Source: Mastigamoeba balamuthi
Lineage: Eukaryota > Evosea > Mastigamoebida > Mastigamoebidae
Reading direction: 5' to 3'
Length of the DNA: 64,000 bases
NCBI GenBank assembly: GCA_902651635.1
Contig: CACRSC010000118.1
Location: 1 to 64,000 of the forward strand
A program made the position numbers and the translations under genes. Below are positions 37,409 through 47,377 of the stretch, in pieces; position 1 is the first letter of the stretch; each line of letters opens with the position of its first letter. The notes below the pieces were generated by a model. It did not search any database, was not told the origin of the DNA, and worked only from the letters and a program-made list of their open reading frames with translations.

Positions 37409-39475
37409 TCAGCAGGCATCAGACGCGGAGGAGGCGGGGCACAGCTGCAGCCACACGTGGCCGTGCCGGGGTATCAGCAGGCGCAGGGGCTCGGCAGAGC
37501 GCGCGTTGGCGATGGCGACGGTCCTGTGCGCGAAGAGGTCCCTGACCTCGACTGCCCCGGCCCCGTGCAGCCCCGCGCACCTCCTGGCGAGCTCCCCGAC
37601 GTCGATGGGCGCCACGACGGCGTCCCCGAGGTTGTTGGCGACGACGACCGTCTCGGACGGCGTCCAGCGCGCGTACGCGAGCACAGCGTCGCAGCCCGCG
37701 TCGAGGAGCAGCAGGTGCCCGCGGCCAAACGCGCGGTGGTGCCTGCGGATCCTCAGGGCGGCGCGCAGCCAGTTGAGGATCGAGTGCGGGCGCGTGCGCT
37801 GCGCGGCGACGTTGACCCTGCGGTAGTCGTAGGGCCCCTGGGCGATGGGCGGCAGGTAGAGCTTGTTGGGCTCGCTCGTCGAGAACCCCGCGTTGGCCGT
37901 CGCGTCCCACTGCATCGGCGTCCGCACTCCGCTCCTGTCGTCCAGCGAGATGTCTGCGGCCGACGGAGGGGAGCGTTAGAACGAGTCACCCAGTTTGTCC
38001 TGGTGCAGTTAACGCACCGTCTCCCATCCCGATCTCGTCGCCGTAGTAGAGGAACGGAGACCCGATGATCGTGAGAAGGATGGAGTGCGCGAGCTGCATG
38101 CAGCGGTGAGAGGGTTGTTGTTTGCCCATTGGGTGCGGAAGCCCTACAGTTATCTTGGCGGGGTCGTTGTCGAGCAGGGGGGCCAGGCGGCGCCGGATGC
38201 CCAGGTTCAGCCTCATCCGCGTGTTGGGCGCGTAGTGGTTCCAGAGGAACTGCCTGTCCTCGTCTGTCACCATCTCCAGCGTGAGCTCGTCGTGGTTCCT
38301 CTGTCGTTCCAGCCAAAGAAGGCCCCAGTTAGTTTCTTTTTGAACAGGCGACAGGAGTCGATATCGCACGAGGAACGTTCCCCACTGGCCGTTAGGGGGA
38401 AGGGCGGGAGTCATCTCGAGGATCCTGTCGATGGGCGTGCGGTCCTTCTTGGCGAGGGCCATGAAGATGCGGGGCATCAGCGGGAAGTGGAAGTTCATGT
38501 CAAACTCGTCGCCCTGCCCAAAGTACTTGACCACGTCCTCTGGCCACTGGTTGGCCTCGGACAGCAGCATCACTTCTGGCGCCTCGATGTCCACCAGCCT
38601 CCTCAGCCTCTGCGAGTTCCACACGCGTATGAGATAAGCGCGGAGACAAAGCAGAAATTGACTTGGAGAAAAAAATGCGAACCTTAAAGAACGCGTGGGT
38701 CTCGGGGAGGTTCTCGCAGTTGGTGCCCTCCCGCTTGAAGAGGTACGGCGGGGCGTCGACACGAACGGCATCGATGCCCTGGTCGATCCAGAAGCGGATG
38801 ACCTCGAGGATGGCGGCCTGCACGTCGACGTTGTCGTAGTTGAGGTCCGGCTGGTGGTAGAAGAAGCGGTGGTAGTAAAACGCCCGCCGCTTGGCGTCCC
38901 ACGTCCAGTTCGAGACCTCGTAGTCGCGGAAGATGATGCGGGCCAGCGCAAACGGCGTGTCTGTGTCGCTCCAGATGTAGTAGTCCCTGTAGACATCGTG
39001 GTCCGCGTGCCCCGTGTCGTGCGAGGCCACGAACCACTCGTGGTCGCACGACGTGTGGTTGGGCACCAGCTCCACCATCACCCGTATCCCCCTCTTGTGC
39101 GCCTGCACGTGGGCCATCAGCCCTGCGTGTGGAACCCACCGGGAGGGGCGGCACCTCGATGACGAGCTCCTGGAAGTCCTCGATCGAGCCGTAGTCGGGG
39201 TGCGCAGAGTAGTAGTCGCTGACGTCGTAGCCGTGGTCGCGCAGCGGCGACTTGGTGATGGGCAGCAGCCAGACGACGTTGATGCCGAGGTCCTTGAGGT
39301 AGTCGAGCTTCGACGTGAGCCCGCGCAGGTCACCTGATCCGTCGCCGTTGCTGTCCTTGAAGGCCCTCACGAAGACCTCGTAGAAGACGGCGTCCTTGTA
39401 CCAGTCGCGCTCGCCAGGGCGCGAGAGCCTCCGCAGGAGCGAGGGCGGCGAGCAGTAGGCAGAGGCAACAAGCAT
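37409..39475 (-). CDS. treS: Trehalose synthase (maltose alpha-D-glucosyltransferase), GH13
   Basis: Six exons (39155-39475, 38683-39102, 38370-38609, 38148-38300, 38018-38093, 37409-37953) total 1755 bases, 584 aa, in frame throughout. The enzyme interconverts maltose and trehalose (EC 5.4.99.16). The TreS-specific blocks are nearly unbroken: [75 protein letters not shown] (nucleophile Asp about 223), [12 protein letters not shown] (acid/base Glu about 265), [15 protein letters not shown] (third Asp about 331), [25 protein letters not shown] and GVRTPMQWD. TreS is essentially a bacterial enzyme; finding it with five spliceosomal introns of the local type argues for an old transfer that was then domesticated. 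Trehalose is a stress and encystment sugar in protists. The maltokinase domain often fused in bacteria is absent. Confidence 0.93.
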
Positions 39476-39583
39476 CTCCTCTGTTGTGTCGTAGAGGGAG
39501 ATGGGGGGCAGCCCCTCCTCGCTGCAAGCGGGTGAGACACAGCGAGTCGGGGGAAGGGAGGGAAGGCTCTCAGAAGAGGGGCC

Positions 39584-42137
39584 CTACTCGAGCTGGCTGG
39601 TCCTGGTCGGCGACGAGTGCGAGATCAGCGGAGAGAACGCCGACAGGGGCCTGTCAGAGAGCTGTAAGAAGGGCCAGGGACCAATGTCTCGCACTGAGTG
39701 CTCTGGGCCTCGAGCTTGTTGACCATCGGGGACAGCAGCGGAGTCCTGCGACGAGCCGCGTCAGTCGCCTGCCCGTCTGAGCGGCTTGAGCGTACCCCGG
39801 GAGGCACCTGTCGGTCGCTGTGCACGCGCGGAACCACGTCTGGCAGACCTTGTAGTTCCTGGCCTCCTCGAGCGACTTGATGAGCTCGTTCTCCTTCCTC
39901 GCCATCTGTGGGGACCACAGGCGATTTTCAGCGCAGAGAAGGCACGACAGGCCACCACGGCCCCCGCGGACGCACCCAGGGGTGGAAGTAGTGGCGCAGG
40001 TAGGCGATCTTCCAGCGCGGGTACTTGGAGAAGAGCGGCGACATGCTGAGCAGGTCGTCGACGGGGTCTGTGGCCTCGATGTCGATCTCGACGCCGTCGC
40101 GCGCGCAGAGCTGCTGCCACAGCGCGCCGCTGCTGGTGAGCTCCCTCCACGTGCTGCTGCAGCACGCCAGCGACACCAGCTCCGGCGCCGCCAGGTGCGA
40201 CAGGACGCTGAACACGAGCCTGTTGGGCAGCTTGTCGAAGTGGCCCAGCGGTGTCGGCAGCAGCGGCAGCCTGCCCAGCGGCCTCGTCAGCGCCACCGTG
40301 TGCAGCCACCCGCACGACACCTGCGCGGGCACGGGGCGTCAGCGGGCGAGGGGGCTACCAACGAGCGGAACCTGGTCGACAGGCCCGTGGACCTCGACGT
40401 GCGTCGGGGTCGCGACCTTGTCGGCCTTGTGCACGGGGACGCCGCACTGCCCGTAGCGGTTGTCGCCCATCATGTAGAGCGACCCGGCGTCGGTCACAAA
40501 CGCCACGTGCGTCGCGCCGAACGCGCCCCCGGTTGACACGCTGGTCACCTTGGCGCCGAAGTCGTAGTCGACGCGCTGCGGCACGTCGACATTGGGAGAT
40601 CCCTCGGGCCTGCCGCAGTCCTCGGCGCGGCCCCACGCGTAGACGACCCCAGAGGCGGTGACGGCTGTCGTGACGAACTCGGCCGAGCTGAACGAGATCA
40701 CGTCGCCGGGCTCGAACGCCTCGACGCGCTGCGGGGTCGCGATCGTCTCCTTCTGGTGGCCCAGCCCCAACTCACCGTACCTGAAAAAACGAAGTCAGAA
40801 CACCATATTTGCCTAGAGCAGGGCGGACCTGTTCGCTCCGCAGGTGAAGAAGCCCGCCGAGGTGAGGAACATGCTCATGTGGGAGCCACAGGCGAGCGAC
40901 TGGACGGTGCGTCCCAGAGCCTCGACGTGCACGGGCTCAGCGCGGTCCTCGGTGTCGCCGAGCCCCAGCTGGCCGGCCCCGTTCACTCCCCAGCTGAACG
41001 CCATCCCGTCTGCGCGACGCGAGAGCTGGTCAAGCGGGGTCCCTGCAGGCACGACACAACGAGCGAGGGCCGCACTTGCGAGGAGGGCGAGGAAGAAGCC
41101 CGCTCCGCAGGACACCTGGACGGCGGGGCTGTTCTCGGGGAAGCGCACGAGCTGGCACGTGCTCGAGTGGAACCGCGGGCTGTCGATGTCGATCTCACTC
41201 CAGTGGTACACGGCCCCATCCTGCGTGATCGCCAGGCTGCGGGATGCGGCCACTCGGGTCAGCGCAGGGCAGACACGGCGAGCAAAAGCAAAACTCGACG
41301 AACCTGTCGAAGGCGTTGGCCGCGATCGCCTTGACGACGTGCTCGCGGAGGCCGACGACCGGGCGGGGGATCGAAGTGCGGCCCTGGAACCCTCCGCACC
41401 GGTAGACAACGCCCTTATCGTCGAGCAGCAGCGACCTCTCTCCTCCGCACGCAACTTCGCAGGCGACGTTCAGTTCGCGAATGGGCACAGCGTACAAAAA
41501 TTCGCAATTCAATTGAAGCGCGAGAATAAGACGCGGGGGCGAGCTGCGCGCACTCTTTACGATGAGGGACTGCGAGAGGCGGTCGACGATCTGCGGCTGG
41601 TGGGAGCGCTCGTGGCGCGGGTGGGCTCTGCCGAGCTGCTGGTGCTTGTCGCAGCCCCACGAGAACAGCGCCCCGCCCTTGTGCACCACCGCGTCGTACC
41701 GGTCGCGCCACGTGTCCGCGAACCTCGCATGCTCCCCCGCTTCCTTGGCCTGCGCGAACCTGTCCGCTCCCACCTCCCACCTGCGGAGCGCGCGCGCAGA
41801 GCCAATTGAATTTGAATACAAATTGAATAAAACAAAAGAAAAGAGGAAGGAATTGAATTGTGAGCCCGCGGAGGGGACACGCGACCTCGGGTGGCCCTCG
41901 TCGATCAGGAGGTACTTGAAGCAGAACGCGGGGACGCGGGAGAGCGCGACGCGGGCGGTCCAGAGGCCGCCGGGCGTCCACTCGAGGCGGAGGGCGCGCG
42001 AGACGTCCCAGAGGCCCAGCTCGGGGACGCTGCCCGACACGAGCACCGAGGCGCTCGGGAACGTCGAGCAGCGCACAGAGAACTCGGCCGACACGAACGA
42101 CCACTCGGTGACCCCCTCAGCTGCTGCGGTTGCCGAC
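39584..42137 (-). CDS. CBM20 starch-binding domain - RCC1 repeats - F-box protein
   Basis: Multi-exon gene from the ATG at 42137 (MSATAAAEGV) to the stop at 39584-39586. Exon 1 encodes a CBM20 domain: FSVRCSTFP...VLVSGSVPELGLWDVSRA ... LWTARVALSRVPAFCFKYLLIDEG. RCC1-type propeller repeats follow in several exons, for example GALFSWGCDKHQQLG, VACGGERSLLLDDKGVVYRCG, MAFSWGVNGAGQLGLGDTEDR, LACGSHMSMFLTSAGFFTCG, YGELGLGHQ, VVYAWGRAEDCG and LYMMGDNRYGQCG. An F-box comes next (KLPNRLVFSVLSHLAAPELVSLACCSSTWRELTSS, near 40130-40240), then a helix (ELIKSLEEARNYKVCQTWFRAC) and a short tail. A starch/glycogen-binding module on an SCF-type adaptor suggests ubiquitin tagging at polyglucan granules; that is inference. 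It lies 109 bases upstream of, and parallel to, the trehalose synthase gene. Confidence 0.8.
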
Positions 42138-42783
42138 ATCGTTGCTTTCGTTCTGAAGAGCGAGTTTGTGAGGAAAATGGAGCGCTCTTGCGCTTTGATT
42201 TTGAGTCTTAACGTCAGCGATGACGTCCAAGCTCGCCTCTCGCGCAATAACTTGTGACCTAGGTGAACAGGCAGGATGCCGACTTCAAATTCATAGGGTT
42301 GTGCCTAGAGAGCTCTGAGCGGCACACAAAGCGACAACTCTGTGGACTGGAGTCCCGGGCCTCCCTGATGCTAAACGACACGTCTGCGATGGTGTCGATC
42401 AAGTCAGACTCGGTCGGTTGCTGAGACGGGCAAAGTGATTGCCGGAGTTGAGCTAGCTCGGGCAGTCCGAAGGCGCTGCCTGTTTGTGCCAGTCATCCCG
42501 TGATCGCATATCAAGGTACCCGACGACGCGCAGCTCCTCAAAAGCTGGTAGATGTGGTCCTGCCTCTTGAGAGGCTCCTCGGGAGTGCGGACTGCGAACA
42601 CTCCATTTTGCCACTGATTACTTGAGATGTTCAATTGACTTGCCATATAATCAACGTGGACTGAATTATCTGTCCCCCTTCGGTCTTTCAGGACATCCAT
42701 ATGCATTTGTCCTTGGAATTTAACCGTAAGATTTTAAAATTCACTTTGCGTACCTCCAATTAAACAAAGCGCGCAAATGAAAA
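42138..42783. other. Intergenic, no certain gene
   Basis: Between divergent genes. A 100-codon open frame on the minus strand (42404-42706) contains no domain I recognise and starts in AT-rich sequence, so I do not call it. The rest is likely promoter sequence of both neighbours. Confidence 0.4.
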
Positions 42784-44418
42784 ATGGACCCCGATGAGAT
42801 CTCTTCGCTCCGCTCTGCCTTTGACCTCCGCCAGCACGTCGTACCTCGCCTCACTCAGGGCCGCGCTGCTGATATGGTTTGCCTGTGCCTGTCTACACGC
42901 CCCCTGGTGTCCTGTCTGGGAGCCCTCGGTCGCCCTCGCCTCCTCGATGCCTCTGCGGCTCTGCTGCTCCGCTGCTGCAGGGACCCCACCCGCCACGCCC
43001 TGCGCCTCGCGGAGCTCCTGCTGGCCTGCCCCGCGACCAGCGAGTGCGTGGCGTGCGTGCCGTGGCGTCGCATTCCCCCGGGGTGCGCTCTGTGGCGCGC
43101 TGTCCACGTGCTCTGCGCGTCGGGCGAGTCTGGGGGCCACCTCGCTCTGCTGCGCCTCCTCCTGCTCCGCGCTGCCAGCGCCTCTCCAGCCCTCCTCTGC
43201 GAGGCTGCGAGGGAGGCCCTGCGCGAGGCTGCGTTCAGGGACAGGGTCCTGGTGCTCGAGTACCTGCGGGGCCCCGAGGTCGGCCTCTGCGGCCAGGACG
43301 CCTCGCGCTGCTGCGGGCCACTGCTGGTGCCAGTCCCCACGCCATCGCCGCGCTGCTGGGCGGCCAGTGGTCGCAGTGACCCTCTGGCGCGAGCATCGAC
43401 GGCGCTGCCTGGTGCCGAGCACTGGCGGAGCTGTCTCGCCGCAAGACCGCCAATGCTGCGCTTCAGGCGCTGCAGCCAGTGCTCACAGCTGTGATCGAGG
43501 TCATCGAAAGGATGCCGCCCTCGCACATCCGCGACGCGGACGCGAAGTGGGAGCATATCATTGAGGGGTGCGGGCGAGAGGTCCTGCCAACACTGATACG
43601 CCTCGCCCTCAAACGCGCAGCCCGTCTGCCTCGAAGCCTCTCGGGTGGCGCTCGCACTGCCAGTCGCCCACAGCTCGGAGAGCATGTGGCTGTTGTGTGC
43701 ATTGCGGCGGCGATGAAGCGCAGGGTTAACGAAGGCCATCTGCTGCTCGTGCTGGGAGAGCTGCTGCGCTTTCTTGACTCGCGCACCGATGCAGTGCTAT
43801 GCTCCAGCACGCTCCTCCGAATCACTGAGGCTGCGGTCTTCTGGGGCTACGGGCGTGCTGCGTGCCTGGCCATCTCGATGTCCCCCGCACATTCTCGTGT
43901 TTCCGCCACAAGCTCAGCAGAGTCCGCAGCCTCAGTACGGCCCGATCCTCAGCGGGGCTTGCAAGAAAGGCCTCGCCAGTGTTGGACGGGCCCTGGGGTA
44001 CAGTGCTCTACGCTGGTCGGCGGACGACGATCTCCTCGCCCTGGCGTCTGGGGGAGGCCACGTCGGTGCTATGCGAGAACTCGCAATGCCCCCGTTCTCC
44101 CTCGACGGGTACTCCGCGAGGGCCAACTACTGCAGGGCGCTGCGCCACGCAAGCAAGAGGGGGCACGCCAAGGCAGTCAGGGAGCTGGCAAGGCCTCCGT
44201 GGTGCCTGTGCCAGCCGGACGCCAGGATGGCTGAAAACGCAGCGCTGGTGGCCGCGTGCTCGAGGGGGCACGCCAACGTCGTCGGCGCTCTGGCGGAACC
44301 CCCGTACTGCCTTCGCCACCGCGATGCTGTGGGACGTGCGCTGGAAGCTGCGGTATCGCACAGGCACAGCGAAGTGATCCGCGTACTGTGTTCTCCGCCC
44401 TACCTCTGCTCTGCGTAG
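42784..44418 (+). CDS. Ankyrin-repeat-like protein, copy 1
   Basis: Starts at 42784 (MDPDEISSLRSAFDLRQHVV). The first exon (to about 43411) is Leu/Cys/Ala-rich helical repeats: CLCLSTRPLVSCLGALG, LDASAALLLRCC, LRLAELLLACPAT, HLALLRLLLLRAA. A 77-base intron (G/GTGCCG...GTGCTCACAG/CT) restores the frame to AVIEVIERMPPSHIRDADAKWEH, and another frame change around 43840-43920, probably an intron that I cannot fix, leads to the last part. That part has three clear ankyrin-type units: ALRHASKRGHAKAVRELARPPW, ALVAACSRGHANVVGALAEPPY and ALEAAVSHRHSEVIRVLCSPPY, ending at 44418. Ankyrin stacks bind proteins; the partner is unknown. The 5' 330 bases recur almost unchanged at 44727. Confidence 0.65.
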
Positions 44419-44726
44419 ACGTCTCCGACAGCCTGGAAATCGACGTCTTGAAGAATAAGATTCGCCACTGCTGACCTCCTGTTTGCATTTTCTGGGATTT
44501 TTCAGTTCCGTCGCGAGTTTGGAGCACCGTACTCGGTGGGGGAGTTCGTTCTCAGGCGAGCCATTTGCGTAGAACGCAGGCAGAGCGAGATGGTTTCCAC
44601 CTCCAGTGAGATGCTTATTGGACGAATTGCCTTGCACGGAATCTGAGTAACGGAACGCAGAGAATCATGACATCACACAAAGACCTTTGCCTTCCCAACA
44701 GCCGTTGGCGGTTCGTCTGTTGAAAA

Positions 44727-45065
44727 ATGGACTCCTCTCCGTTCTCTTCTCTCCGCACTGCCTTTGATCTCCGCCAGCACGTCGTCCCCCGCCTCGCGCA
44801 GTGCCACGCTGCTGATATGGTGTGCCTGTGCCTGTCGACGCGCCCCCTGGTGTCCTGTCTGGGAGCCCTCGGTAGCCCTCGCCTCCTCGACGCCTCCGCT
44901 GCTCTGCTGCTCCGCTGCTGCAGGGCCCCCTCGCAGCACGCCCTGCGCCTCGCGGAGCTCCTGCTGGCCTGCCCCGCGACCAGCGAGTGCGTGGCGTGCG
45001 TGCCGTGGCGTCGCGGTCCCCCGGGGTGCGCTCTGTGGCGCGCTGTCCACGTGCTCTGCGCGTCG
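44727..45065 (+). CDS. Ankyrin-repeat-like protein, copy 2, cut by assembly gap
   Basis: From the ATG at 44727 (MDSSPFSSLRTAFDLRQHVV) this matches the start of the gene at 42784 at nearly every position, differing at about a dozen residues, and is open up to the first N at 45066. It is a young tandem duplicate about 1.9 kb downstream. The rest of the gene lies in the gap, if the gap size is real. The sequence after the gap belongs to another gene. Confidence 0.7.
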
Positions 45066-45728
45066 NNNNNNNNNNNNNNNNNNNNNNNNNNNNNNNNNNN
45101 NNNNNNNNNNNNNNNNNNNNNNNNNNNNNNNNNNNNNNNNNNNNNNNNNNNNNNNNNNNNNNNNNNNNNNNNNNNNNNNNNNNNNNNNNNNNNNNNNNNN
45201 NNNNNNNNNNNNNNNNNNNNNNNNNNNNNNNNNNNNNNNNNNNNNNNNNNNNNNNNNNNNNNNNNNNNNNNNNNNNNNNNNNNNNNNNNNNNNNNNNNNN
45301 NNNNNNNNNNNNNNNNNNNNNNNNNNNNNNNNNNNNNNNNNNNNNNNNNNNNNNNNNNNNNNNNNNNNNNNNNNNNNNNNNNNNNNNNNNNNNNNNNNNN
45401 NNNNNNNNNNNNNNNNNNNNNNNNNNNNNNNNNNNNNNNNNNNNNNNNNNNNNNNNNNNNNNNNNNNNNNNNNNNNNNNNNNNNNNNNNNNNNNNNNNNN
45501 NNNNNNNNNNNNNNNNNNNNNNNNNNNNNNNNNNNNNNNNNNNNNNNNNNNNNNNNNNNNNNNNNNNNNNNNNNNNNNNNNNNNNNNNNNNNNNNNNNNN
45601 NNNNNNNNNNNNNNNNNNNNNNNNNNNNNNNNNNNNNNNNNNNNNNNNNNNNNNNNNNNNNNNNNNNNNNNNNNNNNNNNNNNNNNNNNNNNNNNNNNNN
45701 NNNNNNNNNNNNNNNNNNNNNNNNNNNN
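45066..45728. other. Assembly gap (663 undetermined bases)
   Basis: A run of N between two different genes. The gap begins inside the duplicated ankyrin-like gene, as expected where near-identical tandem copies confuse assembly. The true distance may differ from 663. Confidence 0.99.
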
Positions 45729-46148
45729 GCATCGTCTTTGGCTGTCTCGTGGCCGCACTCTCGGTGGTGCCCCAAGAGGTGCCGCTCGGGGCGCCCCAGT
45801 GAGTTCGATACACACCGTGTGGCCTCCGCTTTCGGACTCACTTGCTCCTGCGGCAGAGAGGAAGGCGTGCGTGTGGGGCACTTCGTGATGGCAATCCTGG
45901 GCGTCGTGCACTGCGCTGCCTGTGTGGTACTCTGGGCGCTCGTCAGCGGCAAGGGATCACCGGGAAAATTCTACGGGACCGAGGACATACCGTCGTGGGC
46001 CGACGCAGCCGCGGACAGCACGCTGACCATACTCTGTGCCAACGCAGCTCTCTTGCTTGTGGCTGCCGCAGTGAGCTTCTTCGTGTTGCCCAGCAGCAGA
46101 GAACGCTACACTGCACTCGAGCCGAGCTCTGCCATTCACACAAATTGA
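45729..46148 (+). CDS. C-terminal part of a multi-pass membrane protein
   Basis: The gene enters from the gap. The frame IVFGCLVAALSVVPQEVPLGAP runs to a donor CA/GTGAGT; an acceptor CTGCGGCAG/A joins it to EEGVRVGHFVMAILGVVHC. Hydrophobic segments IVFGCLVAALSVV, VMAILGVVHCAACVVLWALV and TILCANAALLLVAAAVSFFVL are three likely membrane helices, with a short polar loop (GKGSPGKFYGTEDIPSWAD) and a cytosolic-type tail ending AIHTN. I do not recognise the family. The 5' part is unknown. Confidence 0.6.
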   Translation, partial: ASSLAVSWPHSRWCPKRCRSGRPSEFDTHRVASAFGLTCSCGREEGVRVGHFVMAILGVVHCAACVVLWALVSGKGSPGKFYGTEDIPSWADAAADSTLTILCANAALLLVAAAVSFFVLPSSRERYTALEPSSAIHTN

Positions 46149-47377
46149 GTGACAGCGGAAGAGGCACTGGCACAACCTTGAGACACGCGAATTCCCTTGT
46201 GACGCGCGCACGAGGAATTGTGACAGTGACACGAGTCTTGTGACACCTAGGACTTGGAAATTAATACCTTGATGGAATCACAAGGGAAATCTGGCAGATC
46301 ACCTGAATGTGACAGTCACGGGCCAGAAGTGGGCGGACGTCAAAGAAAAGGTTTGTGCTGCGCAATTATTCGGGGGTTGGGTGGTGTTATGGCATTGGCG
46401 TGGTCTGGCGTGAGACGCTCTCCAGTGGTGACCGCCGAATTAGCCAATGAGCGCACACGCAAAAATTGTCATGTTACCACCTCGTGGCCGCGTCTCAGAT
46501 CCGCGCACGCGTATGTTCCGCCGTCACTCAATAGAGGAATGAGCTCTGTCGTACGACTTTCAAGGGCCTCAGCACGGGAATTGAATGTGACGACAAAACC
46601 GAACAACAGACCATAAGAATTGGCCAAATTGGCATTGGCCAAAGTTCCTTCTGGCAACTCCTTCCTTCGCACACTTCCTGTCAATACCACCCTGTGACGC
46701 AGTAGTCAGAGACCAATTTATACTGTGATAATTGCTTGGAGAAGTTCTCCCAATGTCCATTTGTTGGTATTGGATCCCCGCGATGTCCCTTGTGCTCCTT
46801 TATCCACCCCCTCAGAGTACTCAGTTGCTGTGCGATGCTGCACCGCGTTCAACGAAGCAAAGGAACAGGACCACTCGGGACCGCGCAGCCAGGTGAGCCA
46901 CTTCAATGCCCTATGGCCATCATAACTGGGTACAACGCCTTACCACCAGGGAAGGAAGAATCCTATTACAACTCTCGCCCAGTGATTTCGGGCGGGAGCC
47001 ACTGCCACATGGACGATCGTCATGTGCGACAGGCTTGTGGACGGTAGCCCATCCGATGTGACATTTCTCACAGCAGTGGGGGTAGTTGGCCATCCTTCAC
47101 TCCGGCCAATGCAATGATGTGGCATCGATGTACAGGCCCGCGTTAGGCGAGGATGGGCAGGTACTGCCTTTCTACACCCACGGCCCCGCACGCACCTTCT
47201 GCTGAGTGGTTTGCTTATTCCTCCTTTGTTCTGCGGGTGACCTCCGAGCAGCAATACTGCCCCATTCTCCAGGCAGAACACCACCCGAGAAGAAGAACAT
47301 AAGGTTGACGTAAATGAAATCACGGTTAATATCAGATAGCAATCCAATCCCACAGAAAGACCTCAGACAACATACGC
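46149..47377. other. Intergenic, no gene seen
   Basis: About 1.2 kb of intermediate composition. GTGACA/CTTGTGAC motifs recur near 46150-46250. Open frames are short and overlapping. The 3' part is presumably the promoter of the ADP-ribosyltransferase gene. Confidence 0.45.
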
